DNA of 64,000 nucleotides from the NCBI GenBank assembly GCA_964057225.1, contig OZ059900.1, positions 4,226,501-4,290,500 of the forward strand, read 5' to 3'. The position numbers and the translations under genes are program-made. The notes under the pieces are model-generated. The model did not search any database and was not told the origin of the DNA. It was given only the letters and a program-made list of their open reading frames with translations. Of this stretch, positions 10,562-24,665 are shown in pieces; positions within the stretch are counted from its first letter, which is position 1, and every line of letters starts with the position of its first letter. This DNA is from Auanema rhodensis (lineage: Eukaryota > Nematoda > Chromadorea > Rhabditida > Rhabditidae).

Positions 10562-11402
10562 TACGAATGCCCCCGAATCGTCCCTATTAATCATTAATTC
10601 GACTCTCAAACCAATAAATAGAACCGAAGTCCTCTTTTATTATTCCATGATAGCACATACAAGCAATCGCTTGCTTTGAGCGCTTTGATTTATTCAAAGT
10701 AAACCCGAGCCAGTATACACACCGAAGTACATACACAAAACCGACAAAATAGACACATCTATGATTACCGGCAAGCCGTATCACAGAAAATGCCTCAGAT
10801 CCAACTACGAGCTTTTTAACTACAGCAATAACGTTTTACACTAGTGGAGCTGGAATTACCGCGGCTGCTGGCACCAGACTTGCCCTCCACTGGGTCCTTG
10901 TAGAGCTATTTAAGCTCAGCTCAGTGAAATGATCAATCTAAAAAGATTGATCTTTTTATTTTTAGTTACTATCTCACTGAAGTAGTGGATAAGTTACGCG
11001 CCTGCTGCCTTCCTTGGATGTGGTAGCCGTTTCTAAGGCTCCCTCTCCGGAGTCGAACCCTAATTCTCCGTTACCCGTGATCACCATGGTAAAACTCTAT
11101 ATTACCATCAGGTTGATAGGGCAAACATTAATCTCGAAAAAAGACAGTAAAACCGTCGATTAACTGGGTTATTCAGAGTCAACAAACATTAAATTGGTTT
11201 GTACTAATAACTGCGTTGAACTTGGGAAGAAGAACAACTATTAAGCATGTATTAGCTCCAGAATTACCACAGTTATCCATAGAAATCGAGAAAAATCATA
11301 TCTGCTCTAATGAGCCGTTCGCAGTTTCTCAAAAATAATGAACTTTATACATGCATGGCTTAATCTTTTACTTGAGCATACAGCGCTGACAGAATCAATC
11401 AG
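10562..11402 (-). rRNA. Truncated 18S rRNA piece, U4
   Basis: Same extent as U1. Shares the GAAATGATC variant (about 10927) with U3. Confidence 0.94.
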
Positions 11403-11714
11403 ATTCGCAATAGAGAATCCATTATTTCTTACTAAACAATATAAATATCGAGAAGTAGAATAATTTTTTTTTCCCAATTCACCAAAAAAATTAAGAAAGT
11501 TGAAAAATCACACAGAAACGACACATTATAGAAAATATTCACATTTTTCAATGTGAACAAGTAAAATTGCAGATAACGAAAATTATTGTAAAAATTTTCT
11601 CCTGCTACCTTACGATTGTGATATCGTTTCGGTGAATAGTGTAACAATCTTCAGATATTATTTCATAATGTTTATATTCCGATGAAACATTCCAGTAAAA
11701 ATTTTATGTAAAAT
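11403..11714. other. Leader spacer U4
   Basis: Non-coding 312-bp spacer with the conserved hairpin; no gene seen. Confidence 0.6.
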
Positions 11715-13100
11715 ACTTTTCCTGCAAAAATACACCTACAAACTACTTTTCCTGCAAAATTACACGAAAAAAAATTTTTCCTGCAAAAATACACAAAGAA
11801 AAAGTTTTCATGTATAAATACACGAAAAATAATTTTTCCTGCAAAAATACACAAAGAAAAAGTTTTCATGTATAAATACACAAAGAAAAAGTTTTCATGT
11901 ATAAATACACGAAGAAACTACTTTTCCTGCAAAAATACACAAAGAAAAAGTTTTCATGTATAAATACACGAAAAATAATTTTTCCTGCAAAAATACACGA
12001 AGAAACTACTTTTACCGCAAAAATACACGAAGAAACTACTTTTCCTGCAAAAATACACCTACAAACTACTTTTCCTGCAAAAATACACGAAAAAAAATTT
12101 TTCCTGCAAAAATACACAAAGAAAAAGTTTTCATGTATAAATACACGAAAAAAAATTTTTCCTGCAAAAATACACGAAGAAACTACTTTTCTTGCAAAAA
12201 TACACAAAGAAAAAGTTTTCCTGCAAATATACACGAAAAAAAATTTTTCCTGCAAAAATACACCTACAAACTACTTTTACCGCAAAAATACACGAAGAAA
12301 CTACTTTTCCTGCAAAAATACACCTACAAACTACTTTTCCTGCAAAAATACACGAAAAAAAATTTTTCCTGCAAAAATACACAAAGAAAAAGTTTTCATG
12401 TATAAATACAAGAAAAAAAAGTTTTCATGTATAAATACACGAAGAAACTACTTTTCCTGCAAAAATACACAAAGAAAAAGTTTTCATGTATAAATACACG
12501 AAAAAAAATTTTTCCTGCAAAAATACACGAAGAAACTACTTTTACCGCAAAATTACACGAAGAAACTACTTTTCCTGCAAAAATACACCTACAAATTACA
12601 TTTCCTGCAAAAATACACGAAAAAAAATTTTTCCTGCAAAAATACACAAAGAAAAAGTTTTCATGTATAAATACACGAAAAAAAATTTTTCCTGCAAAAA
12701 TACACGAAGAAACTACTTTTCTTGCAAAAATACACAAAGAAAAAGTTTTCCTGCAAATATACACGAAAAAAAATTTTTCCTGCAAAAATACACAAAAAAA
12801 CATTTTTCCTGCAAAAATACACGAAGAAACTACTTTTCCTGCAAAAATACACAAAGAAAAAGTTTTCATGTATAAATACACGAAAAAAAATTTTTCCTGC
12901 AAAAATACACCAAGAAACTACTTTTCCTGCAAAAATACACAAAAAAAACTTTTTCCTGCAAAAATACACGAAAAAAAATTTTTCCTACAAAAATACACAA
13001 AAAAAAATTTTTCCCTGCAAAAATTCTAAAAAAAAATTTTTCCCTTGTAAAAATTCACTAAAAAATTTTTCTCCCTGCAAAAATGCGAAAAAAAAAAATT
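11715..13100 (-). repeat. Minisatellite, U5 (long class, 1386 bp)
   Basis: The long class is built from two tandem super-blocks of the same repeat order, about 530 bp apart (from about 11897 and about 12427), separated by CTACAAACTACTTTT-type repeats and one TACAAGAAAAAAAAG variant. Almost identical to U7 and U10. Confidence 0.95.
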
Positions 13101-14096
13101 TATTCAGAAATACTTCCCCGAAGACATATGGTATCAAAATTTCGTTCCTCTCTCATTTACTTGATTGATTCTGTCAGCGCTGTATGCTCAAGTAAAAGAT
13201 TAAGCCATGCATGTATAAAGTTCATCATTTTTGAGAAACTGCGATAGGCTCACAGCTCAGAGACCAAAAAAATTTCCAAGTCCAAAAAAAATTTTTTTTT
13301 CAACATGTTTTCACGATACTCTCAAAACATTTTTTACACATTTTTAAAGAGTTTTAACATTGGAATTGAGAAACAAAATTTTTTTTTTACTTGATTGATT
13401 CTGTCAGCGCTGTAGCTTTCGTCAAGGATTAAGCCATGCCAACCGCTCACCGACCACAAAAAAATTTTTTTCACGTACTTGATTGATTCTGTCAGCGCTG
13501 TATGCTCAAGTAAAAGATTAAGCCATGCATGTAGAAAGTTGAACTTTTTAAGCCAAACCGCCAACCGACCAAAAATTTTGTCTAGTCAAAAATTATGGAA
13601 ATTTTTGAAAAAATATGCAAATTTTTTTTTTCAAAACTATTTTTCAGAGTAGTCTTATTCTATTTTCTGACTCTTTTTACATGTTTTACACTATATATGA
13701 AATATGTTTTGGAAAATTTCCCGATATGGCTTAATCCTTGAGGAAAGCTACAGCGCTGACAGAATCAATCAAGTAAAATTTGCCATTTTTATCAAAATTT
13801 TTGATTTTTTAAATTAAAATTCTCGGGTGACCATTTATATGCGCTTTTTTTTGAAAAATGGTTCCAATATTCCAATAAAGTATACTTTTTCTTACAAATA
13901 AAGTATACCTTTTCTTACAAATAAAGTATACCTTTTTTAAAATAAGGTATCAATATTGCTATCGCTATATACAATCAATAAAACGTTATTTGAAACAAGA
14001 ATAAGGTATACTTTCAGGTATAAAACAAAACATCCAATCAAAGGATAGTCTCAACAGATCGCAGTTTATAAAGACTGCTCTACTGGATACAACACC
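13101..14096. repeat. Spacer of U5 with short 18S copies (long class)
   Basis: Copy A starts at 13158, B at 13388 and C at 13476; D lies at about 13726-13775. Retains the 19-bp CCAAGTCC segment and reads CCGCTCACCGACC, both markers that travel with the long minisatellite. Confidence 0.88.
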
Positions 14097-14937
14097 TACG
14101 AATGCCCCCGAATCGTCCCTATTAATCATTAATTCGACTCTCAAACCAATAAATAGAACCGAAGTCCTCTTTTATTATTCCATGATAGCACATACAAGCA
14201 ATCGCTTGCTTTGAGCGCTTTGATTTATTCAAAGTAAACCCGAGCCAGTATACACACCGAAGTACATACACAAAACCGACAAAATAGACACATCTATGAT
14301 TACCGGCAAGCCGTATCACAGAAAATGCCTCAGATCCAACTACGAGCTTTTTAACTACAGCAATAACGTTTTACACTAGTGGAGCTGGAATTACCGCGGC
14401 TGCTGGCACCAGACTTGCCCTCCACTGGGTCCTTGTAGAGCTATTTAAGCTCAGCTCAGTGAAATAATCAATCTAAAAAGATTGATCTTTTTATTTTTAG
14501 TTACTATCTCACTGAAGTAGTGGATAAGTTACGCGCCTGCTGCCTTCCTTGGATGTGGTAGCCGTTTCTAAGGCTCCCTCTCCGGAGTCGAACCCTAATT
14601 CTCCGTTACCCGTGATCACCATGGTAAAACTCTATATTACCATCAGGTTGATAGGGCAAACATTAATCTCGAAAAAAGACAGTAAAACCGTCGATTAACT
14701 GGGTTATTCAGAGTCAACAAACATTAAATTGGTTTGTACTAATAACTGCGTTGAACTTGGGAAGAAGAACAACTATTAAGCATGTATTAGCTCCAGAATT
14801 ACCACAGTTATCCATAGAAATCGAGAAAAATCATATCTGCTCTAATGAGCCGTTCGCAGTTTCTCAAAAATAATGAACTTTATACATGCATGGCTTAATC
14901 TTTTACTTGAGCATACAGCGCTGACAGAATCAATCAG
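14097..14937 (-). rRNA. Truncated 18S rRNA piece, U5
   Basis: Same extent and landmarks as U1; no unit-specific indel seen. Confidence 0.94.
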
Positions 14938-15249
14938 ATTCGCAATAGAGAATCCATTATTTCTTACTAAACAATATAAATATCGAGAAGTAGAATAATT
15001 TTTTTTTCCCAATTCACCAAAAAAATTAAGAAAGTTGAAAAATCACACAGAAACGACACATTATAGAAAATATTCACATTTTTCAATGTGAACAAGTAAA
15101 ATTGCAGATAACGAAAATTATTGTAAAAATTTTCTCCTGCTACCTTACGATTGTGATATCGTTTCGGTGAATAGTGTAACAATCTTCAGATATTATTTCA
15201 TAATGTTTATATTCCGATGAAACATTCCAGTAAAAATTTTATGTAAAAT
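14938..15249. other. Leader spacer U5
   Basis: Non-coding 312-bp spacer with the conserved hairpin; no gene seen. Confidence 0.6.
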
Positions 15250-16045
15250 ACTTTTCCTGCAAAAATACACCTACAAACTACTTTTCCTGCAAAATTACAC
15301 GAAAAAAAATTTTTCCTGCAAAAATACACAAAGAAAAAGTTTTCATGTATAAATACACGAAAAATAATTTTTCCTGCAAAAATACACAAAGAAAAAGTTT
15401 TCATGTATAAATACACAAAGAAAAAGTTTTCATGTATAAATACACGAAGAAACTACTTTTCCTGCAAAAATACACAAAGAAAAAGTTTTCATGTATAAAT
15501 ACACGAAAAATAATTTTTCCTGCAAAAATACACAAAGAAAAAGTTTTCATGTATAAATACACAAAGAAAAAGTTTTCATGTATAAATACACGAAGAAACT
15601 ACTTTTCCTGCAAAAATACACAAAGAAAAAGTTTTCATGTATAAATACACGAAAAAAAGTTTTTCCTGCAAAAATACACGAAGAAACTACTTTTACCGCA
15701 AAAATACACGAAGAAACTACTTTTCCTGCAAAAATACACCTACAAATTACATTTCCTGCAAAAATACACGAAAAAAAATTTTTCCTGCAAAAATACACAA
15801 AGAAAAAGTTTTCATGTATAAACACACGAAAAAAAATTTTTCCTGCAAAAATACACGAAGAAACTACTTTTCTTGCAAAAATACACGAAAAAAAATTTTT
15901 CCTGCAAAAATACACGAAAAAAAATTTTTCCTGCAAAAATACACGAAAAAAAATTTTTCCTACAAAAATTCTAAAAAAAAATTTTTCCCTTGTAAAAATT
16001 CACTAAAAAATTTTTCTCCCTGCAAAAATGCGAAAAAAAAAAATT
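15250..16045 (-). repeat. Minisatellite, U6 (short class minus one repeat, 796 bp)
   Basis: Matches the short class except that one 29-bp repeat (AAAGAAAAAGTTTT with a CCTGCAAATATACAC half) is missing near 15884. This alone explains the 2926-bp unit length. Confidence 0.95.
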
Positions 16046-17022
16046 TATTCAGAAATACTTCCCCGAAGACATATGGTATCAAAATTTCGTTCCTCTCTCA
16101 TTTACTTGATTGATTCTGTCAGCGCTGTATGCTCAAGTAAAAGATTAAGCCATGCATGTATAAAGTTCATCATTTTTGAGAAACTGCGATAGGCTCACAG
16201 CTCAGAGACCAAAAAAATTTTTTTTTCAACATGTTTTCACGATACTCTCAAAACATTTTTTACACATTTTTAAAGAGTTTTAACATTGGAATTGAGAAAC
16301 AAAATTTTTTTTTTACTTGATTGATTCTGTCAGCGCTGTAGCTTTCGTCAAGGATTAAGCCATGCCAACCGGTCACCGACCACAAAAAAATTTTTTTCAC
16401 GTACTTGATTGATTCTGTCAGCGCTGTATGCTCAAGTAAAAGATTAAGCCATGCATGTAGAAAGTTGAACTTTTTAAGCCAAACCGCCAACCGACCAAAA
16501 ATTTTGTCTAGTCAAAAATTATGGAAATTTTTGAAAAAATATGCAAATTTTTTTTTTCAAAACTATTTTTCAGAGTAGTCTTATTCTATTTTCTGACTCT
16601 TTTTACATATTTTACACTATATATGAAATATGTTTTGGAAAATTTCCCGATATGGCTTAATCCTTGAGGAAAGCTACAGCGCTGACAGAATCAATCAAGT
16701 AAAATTTGCCATTTTTATCAAAATTTTTGATTTTTTAAATTAAAATTCTCGGGTGACCATTTATATGCGCTTTTTTTTGAAAAATGGTTCCAATATTCCA
16801 ATAAAGTATACTTTTTCTTACAAATAAAGTATACCTTTTCTTACAAATAAAGTATACCTTTTTTAAAATAAGGTATCAATATTGCTATCGCTATATACAA
16901 TCAATAAAACGTTATTTGAAACAAGAATAAGGTATACTTTCAGGTATAAAACAAAACATCCAATCAAAGGATAGTCTCAACAGATCGCAGTTTATAAAGA
17001 CTGCTCTACTGGATACAACACC
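16046..17022. repeat. Spacer of U6 with short 18S copies (short class)
   Basis: Copy A starts at 16103, B at 16314 and C at 16402; D lies at about 16652-16701. It has the 19-bp deletion but reads GCTACAGCG, unlike U2-U4. Confidence 0.88.
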
Positions 17023-17863
17023 TACGAATGCCCCCGAATCGTCCCTATTAATCATTAATTCGACTCTCAAACCAATAAATAGAACCGAAGTCCTCTTTTA
17101 TTATTCCATGATAGCACATACAAGCAATCGCTTGCTTTGAGCGCTTTGATTTATTCAAAGTAAACCCGAGCCAGTATACACACCGAAGTACATACACAAA
17201 ACCGACAAAATAGACACATCTATGATTACCGGCAAGCCGTATCACAGAAAATGCCTCAGATCCAACTACGAGCTTTTTAACTACAGCAATAACGTTTTAC
17301 ACTAGTGGAGCTGGAATTACCGCGGCTGCTGGCACCAGACTTGCCCTCCACTGGGTCCTTGTAGAGCTATTTAAGCTCAGCTCAGTGAAATAATCAATCT
17401 AAAAAGATTGATCTTTTTATTTTTAGTTACTATCTCACTGAAGTAGTGGATAAGTTACGCGCCTGCTGCCTTCCTTGGATGTGGTAGCCGTTTCTAAGGC
17501 TCCCTCTCCGGAGTCGAACCCTAATTCTCCGTTACCCGTGATCACCATGGTAAAACTCTATATTACCATCAGGTTGATAGGGCAAACATTAATCTCGAAA
17601 AAAGACAGTAAAACCGTCGATTAACTGGGTTATTCAGAGTCAACAAACATTAAATTGGTTTGTACTAATAACTGCGTTGAACTTGGGAAGAAGAACAACT
17701 ATTAAGCATGTATTAGCTCCAGAATTACCACAGTTATCCATAGAAATCGAGAAAAATCATATCTGCTCTAATGAGCCGTTCGCAGTTTCTCAAAAATAAT
17801 GAACTTTATACATGCATGGCTTAATCTTTTACTTGAGCATACAGCGCTGACAGAATCAATCAG
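17023..17863 (-). rRNA. Truncated 18S rRNA piece, U6
   Basis: Same extent and landmarks as U1; no unit-specific indel seen. Confidence 0.94.
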
Positions 17864-18175
17864 ATTCGCAATAGAGAATCCATTATTTCTTACTAAACAA
17901 TATAAATATCGAGAAGTAGAATAATTTTTTTTTCCCAATTCACCAAAAAAATTAAGAAAGTTGAAAAATCACACAGAAACGACACATTATAGAAAATATT
18001 CACATTTTTCAATGTGAACAAGTAAAATTGCAGATAACGAAAATTATTGTAAAAATTTTCTCCTGCTACCTTACGATTGTGATATCGTTTCGGTGAATAG
18101 TGTAACAATCTTCAGATATTATTTCATAATGTTTATATTCCGATGAAACATTCCAGTAAAAATTTTATGTAAAAT
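17864..18175. other. Leader spacer U6
   Basis: Non-coding 312-bp spacer with the conserved hairpin; no gene seen. Confidence 0.6.
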
Positions 18176-19561
18176 ACTTTTCCTGCAAAAATACACCTAC
18201 AAACTACTTTTCCTGCAAAATTACACGAAAAAAAATTTTTCCTGCAAAAATACACAAAGAAAAAGTTTTCATGTATAAATACACGAAAAATAATTTTTCC
18301 TGCAAAAATACACAAAGAAAAAGTTTTCATGTATAAATACACAAAGAAAAAGTTTTCATGTATAAATACACGAAGAAACTACTTTTCCTGCAAAAATACA
18401 CAAAGAAAAAGTTTTCATGTATAAATACACGAAAAATAATTTTTCCTGCAAAAATACACGAAGAAACTACTTTTACCGCAAAAATACACGAAGAAACTAC
18501 TTTTCCTGCAAAAATACACCTACAAACTACTTTTCCTGCAAAAATACACGAAAAAAAATTTTTCCTGCAAAAATACACAAAGAAAAAGTTTTCATGTATA
18601 AATACACGAAAAAAAATTTTTCCTGCAAAAATACACGAAGAAACTACTTTTCTTGCAAAAATACACAAAGAAAAAGTTTTCCTGCAAATATACACGAAAA
18701 AAAATTTTTCCTGCAAAAATACACCTACAAACTACTTTTACCGCAAAAATACACGAAGAAACTACTTTTCCTGCAAAAATACACCTACAAACTACTTTTC
18801 CTGCAAAAATACACGAAAAAAAATTTTTCCTGCAAAAATACACAAAGAAAAAGTTTTCATGTATAAATACAAGAAAAAAAAGTTTTCATGTATAAATACA
18901 CGAAGAAACTACTTTTCCTGCAAAAATACACAAAGAAAAAGTTTTCATGTATAAATACACGAAAAAAAATTTTTCCTGCAAAAATACACGAAGAAACTAC
19001 TTTTACCGCAAAATTACACGAAGAAACTACTTTTCCTGCAAAAATACACCTACAAATTACATTTCCTGCAAAAATACACGAAAAAAAATTTTTCCTGCAA
19101 AAATACACAAAGAAAAAGTTTTCATGTATAAATACACGAAAAAAAATTTTTCCTGCAAAAATACACGAAGAAACTACTGTTCTTGCAAAAATACACAAAG
19201 AAAAAGTTTTCCTGCAAATATACACGAAAAAAAATTTTTCCTGCAAAAATACACAAAAAAACATTTTTCCTGCAAAAATACACGAAGAAACTACTTTTCC
19301 TGCAAAAATACACAAAGAAAAAGTTTTCATGTATAAATACACGAAAAAAAATTTTTCCTGCAAAAATACACCAAGAAACTACTTTTCCTGCAAAAATACA
19401 CAAAAAAAACTTTTTCCTGCAAAAATACACGAAAAAAAATTTTTCCTACAAAAATACACAAAAAAAAATTTTTCCCTGCAAAAATTCTAAAAAAAAATTT
19501 TTCCCTTGTAAAAATTCACTAAAAAATTTTTCTCCCTGCAAAAATGCGAAAAAAAAAAATT
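18176..19561 (-). repeat. Minisatellite, U7 (long class, 1386 bp)
   Basis: Two-super-block long form. Carries the rare G at 19179 (ACTACTGTTC), shared only with U1 at exactly 18861 bp distance. Confidence 0.95.
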
Positions 19562-20557
19562 TATTCAGAAATACTTCCCCGAAGACATATGGTATCAAAA
19601 TTTCGTTCCTCTCTCATTTACTTGATTGATTCTGTCAGCGCTGTATGCTCAAGTAAAAGATTAAGCCATGCATGTATAAAGTTCATCATTTTTGAGAAAC
19701 TGCGATAGGCTCACAGCTCAGAGACCAAAAAAATTTCCAAGTCCAAAAAAAATTTTTTTTTCAACATGTTTTCACGATACTCTCAAAACATTTTTTACAC
19801 ATTTTTAAAGAGTTTTAACATTGGAATTGAGAAACAAAATTTTTTTTTTACTTGATTGATTCTGTCAGCGCTGTAGCTTTCGTCAAGGATTAAGCCATGC
19901 CAACCGCTCACCGACCACAAAAAAATTTTTTTCACGTACTTGATTGATTCTGTCAGCGCTGTATGCTCAAGTAAAAGATTAAGCCATGCATGTAGAAAGT
20001 TGAACTTTTTAAGCCAAACCGCCAACCGACCAAAAATTTTGTCTAGTCAAAAATTATGGAAATTTTTGAAAAAATATGCAAATTTTTTTTTTCAAAACTA
20101 TTTTTCAGAGTAGTCTTATTCTATTTTCTGACTCTTTTTACATGTTTTACACTATATATGAAATATGTTTTGGAAAATTTCCCGATATGGCTTAATCCTT
20201 GAGGAAAGCTACAGCGCTGACAGAATCAATCAAGTAAAATTTGCCATTTTTATCAAAATTTTTGATTTTTTAAATTAAAATTCTCGGGTGACCATTTATA
20301 TGCGCTTTTTTTTGAAAAATGGTTCCAATATTCCAATAAAGTATACTTTTTCTTACAAATAAAGTATACCTTTTCTTACAAATAAAGTATACCTTTTTTA
20401 AAATAAGGTATCAATATTGCTATCGCTATATACAATCAATAAAACGTTATTTGAAACAAGAATAAGGTATACTTTCAGGTATAAAACAAAACATCCAATC
20501 AAAGGATAGTCTCAACAGATCGCAGTTTATAAAGACTGCTCTACTGGATACAACACC
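19562..20557. repeat. Spacer of U7 with short 18S copies (long class)
   Basis: Copy A starts at 19619, B at 19849 and C at 19937; D lies at about 20187-20236. Long-class markers are present. Confidence 0.88.
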
Positions 20558-21398
20558 TACGAATGCCCCCGAATCGTCCCTATTAATCATTAATTCGACT
20601 CTCAAACCAATAAATAGAACCGAAGTCCTCTTTTATTATTCCATGATAGCACATACAAGCAATCGCTTGCTTTGAGCGCTTTGATTTATTCAAAGTAAAC
20701 CCGAGCCAGTATACACACCGAAGTACATACACAAAACCGACAAAATAGACACATCTATGATTACCGGCAAGCCGTATCACAGAAAATGCCTCAGATCCAA
20801 CTACGAGCTTTTTAACTACAGCAATAACGTTTTACACTAGTGGAGCTGGAATTACCGCGGCTGCTGGCACCAGACTTGCCCTCCACTGGGTCCTTGTAGA
20901 GCTATTTAAGCTCAGCTCAGTGAAATAATCAATCTAAAAAGATTGATCTTTTTATTTTTAGTTACTATCTCACTGAAGTAGTGGATAAGTTACGCGCCTG
21001 CTGCCTTCCTTGGATGTGGTAGCCGTTTCTAAGGCTCCCTCTCCGGAGTCGAACCCTAATTCTCCGTTACCCGTGATCACCATGGTAAAACTCTATATTA
21101 CCATCAGGTTGATAGGGCAAACATTAATCTCGAAAAAAGACAGTAAAACCGTCGATTAACTGGGTTATTCAGAGTCAACAAACATTAAATTGGTTTGTAC
21201 TAATAACTGCGTTGAACTTGGGAAGAAGAACAACTATTAAGCATGTATTAGCTCCAGAATTACCACAGTTATCCATAGAAATCGAGAAAAATCATATCTG
21301 CTCTAATGAGCCGTTCGCAGTTTCTCAAAAATAATGAACTTTATACATGCATGGCTTAATCTTTTACTTGAGCATACAGCGCTGACAGAATCAATCAG
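20558..21398 (-). rRNA. Truncated 18S rRNA piece, U7
   Basis: Same extent and landmarks as U1; no unit-specific indel seen. Confidence 0.94.
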
Positions 21399-21710
21399 AT
21401 TCGCAATAGAGAATCCATTATTTCTTACTAAACAATATAAATATCGAGAAGTAGAATAATTTTTTTTTCCCAATTCACCAAAAAAATTAAGAAAGTTGAA
21501 AAATCACACAGAAACGACACATTATAGAAAATATTCACATTTTTCAATGTGAACAAGTAAAATTGCAGATAACGAAAATTATTGTAAAAATTTTCTCCTG
21601 CTACCTTACGATTGTGATATCGTTTCGGTGAATAGTGTAACAATCTTCAGATATTATTTCATAATGTTTATATTCCGATGAAACATTCCAGTAAAAATTT
21701 TATGTAAAAT
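21399..21710. other. Leader spacer U7
   Basis: Non-coding 312-bp spacer with the conserved hairpin; no gene seen. Confidence 0.6.
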
Positions 21711-22535
21711 ACTTTTCCTGCAAAAATACACCTACAAACTACTTTTCCTGCAAAATTACACGAAAAAAAATTTTTCCTGCAAAAATACACAAAGAAAAAG
21801 TTTTCATGTATAAATACACGAAAAATAATTTTTCCTGCAAAAATACACAAAGAAAAAGTTTTCATGTATAAATACACAAAGAAAAAGTTTTCATGTATAA
21901 ATACACGAAGAAACTACTTTTCCTGCAAAAATACACAAAGAAAAAGTTTTCATGTATAAATACACGAAAAATAATTTTTCCTGCAAAAATACACAAAGAA
22001 AAAGTTTTCATGTATAAATACACAAAGAAAAAGTTTTCATGTATAAATACACGAAGAAACTACTTTTCCTGCAAAAATACACAAAGAAAAAGTTTTCATG
22101 TATAAATACACGAAAAAAAGTTTTTCCTGCAAAAATACACGAAGAAACTACTTTTACCGCAAAAATACACGAAGAAACTACTTTTCCTGCAAAAATACAC
22201 CTACAAATTACATTTCCTGCAAAAATACACGAAAAAAAATTTTTCCTGCAAAAATACACAAAGAAAAAGTTTTCATGTATAAACACACGAAAAAAAATTT
22301 TTCCTGCAAAAATACACGAAGAAACTACTTTTCTTGCAAAAATACACAAAGAAAAAGTTTTCCTGCAAATATACACGAAAAAAAATTTTTCCTGCAAAAA
22401 TACACGAAAAAAAATTTTTCCTGCAAAAATACACGAAAAAAAATTTTTCCTACAAAAATTCTAAAAAAAAATTTTTCCCTTGTAAAAATTCACTAAAAAA
22501 TTTTTCTCCCTGCAAAAATGCGAAAAAAAAAAATT
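21711..22535 (-). repeat. Minisatellite, U8 (short class, 825 bp)
   Basis: Short-class order with the eight-A/five-T early repeat, as in U4. Confidence 0.95.
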
Positions 22536-23512
22536 TATTCAGAAATACTTCCCCGAAGACATATGGTATCAAAATTTCGTTCCTCTCTCATTTACTTGAT
22601 TGATTCTGTCAGCGCTGTATGCTCAAGTAAAAGATTAAGCCATGCATGTATAAAGTTCATCATTTTTGAGAAACTGCGATAGGCTCACAGCTCAGAGACC
22701 AAAAAAATTTTTTTTTCAACATGTTTTCACGATACTCTCAAAACATTTTTTACACATTTTTAAAGAGTTTTAACATTGGAATTGAGAAACAAAATTTTTT
22801 TTTTACTTGATTGATTCTGTCAGCGCTGTAGCTTTCGTCAAGGATTAAGCCATGCCAACCGGTCACCGACCACAAAAAAATTTTTTTCACGTACTTGATT
22901 GATTCTGTCAGCGCTGTATGCTCAAGTAAAAGATTAAGCCATGCATGTAGAAAGTTGAACTTTTTAAGCCAAACCGCCAACCGACCAAAAATTTTGTCTA
23001 GTCAAAAATTATGGAAATTTTTGAAAAAATATGCAAATTTTTTTTTTCAAAACTATTTTTCAGAGTAGTCTTATTCTATTTTCTGACTCTTTTTACATAT
23101 TTTACACTATATATGAAATATGTTTTGGAAAATTTCCCGATATGGCTTAATCCTTGAGGAAAGCTACAGCGCTGACAGAATCAATCAAGTAAAATTTGCC
23201 ATTTTTATCAAAATTTTTGATTTTTTAAATTAAAATTCTCGGGTGACCATTTATATGCGCTTTTTTTTGAAAAATGGTTCCAATATTCCAATAAAGTATA
23301 CTTTTTCTTACAAATAAAGTATACCTTTTCTTACAAATAAAGTATACCTTTTTTAAAATAAGGTATCAATATTGCTATCGCTATATACAATCAATAAAAC
23401 GTTATTTGAAACAAGAATAAGGTATACTTTCAGGTATAAAACAAAACATCCAATCAAAGGATAGTCTCAACAGATCGCAGTTTATAAAGACTGCTCTACT
23501 GGATACAACACC
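22536..23512. repeat. Spacer of U8 with short 18S copies (short class)
   Basis: Copy A starts at 22593, B at 22804 and C at 22892; D lies at about 23142-23191. It has the 19-bp deletion and GCTACAGCG. Confidence 0.88.
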
Positions 23513-24353
23513 TACGAATGCCCCCGAATCGTCCCTATTAATCATTAATTCGACTCTCAAACCAATAAATAGAACCGAAGTCCTCTTTTATTATTCCATG
23601 ATAGCACATACAAGCAATCGCTTGCTTTGAGCGCTTTGATTTATTCAAAGTAAACCCGAGCCAGTATACACACCGAAGTACATACACAAAACCGACAAAA
23701 TAGACACATCTATGATTACCGGCAAGCCGTATCACAGAAAATGCCTCAGATCCAACTACGAGCTTTTTAACTACAGCAATAACGTTTTACACTAGTGGAG
23801 CTGGAATTACCGCGGCTGCTGGCACCAGACTTGCCCTCCACTGGGTCCTTGTAGAGCTATTTAAGCTCAGCTCAGTGAAATAATCAATCTAAAAAGATTG
23901 ATCTTTTTATTTTTAGTTACTATCTCACTGAAGTAGTGGATAAGTTACGCGCCTGCTGCCTTCCTTGGATGTGGTAGCCGTTTCTAAGGCTCCCTCTCCG
24001 GAGTCGAACCCTAATTCTCCGTTACCCGTGATCACCATGGTAAAACTCTATATTACCATCAGGTTGATAGGGCAAACATTAATCTCGAAAAAAGACAGTA
24101 AAACCGTCGATTAACTGGGTTATTCAGAGTCAACAAACATTAAATTGGTTTGTACTAATAACTGCGTTGAACTTGGGAAGAAGAACAACTATTAAGCATG
24201 TATTAGCTCCAGAATTACCACAGTTATCCATAGAAATCGAGAAAAATCATATCTGCTCTAATGAGCCGTTCGCAGTTTCTCAAAAATAATGAACTTTATA
24301 CATGCATGGCTTAATCTTTTACTTGAGCATACAGCGCTGACAGAATCAATCAG
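23513..24353 (-). rRNA. Truncated 18S rRNA piece, U8
   Basis: Same extent and landmarks as U1; no unit-specific indel seen. Confidence 0.94.
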
Positions 24354-24665
24354 ATTCGCAATAGAGAATCCATTATTTCTTACTAAACAATATAAATATC
24401 GAGAAGTAGAATAATTTTTTTTTCCCAATTCACCAAAAAAATTAAGAAAGTTGAAAAATCACACAGAAACGACACATTATAGAAAATATTCACATTTTTC
24501 AATGTGAACAAGTAAAATTGCAGATAACGAAAATTATTGTAAAAATTTTCTCCTGCTACCTTACGATTGTGATATCGTTTCGGTGAATAGTGTAACAATC
24601 TTCAGATATTATTTCATAATGTTTATATTCCGATGAAACATTCCAGTAAAAATTTTATGTAAAAT
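24354..24665. other. Leader spacer U8
   Basis: Non-coding 312-bp spacer with the conserved hairpin; no gene seen. Confidence 0.6.
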
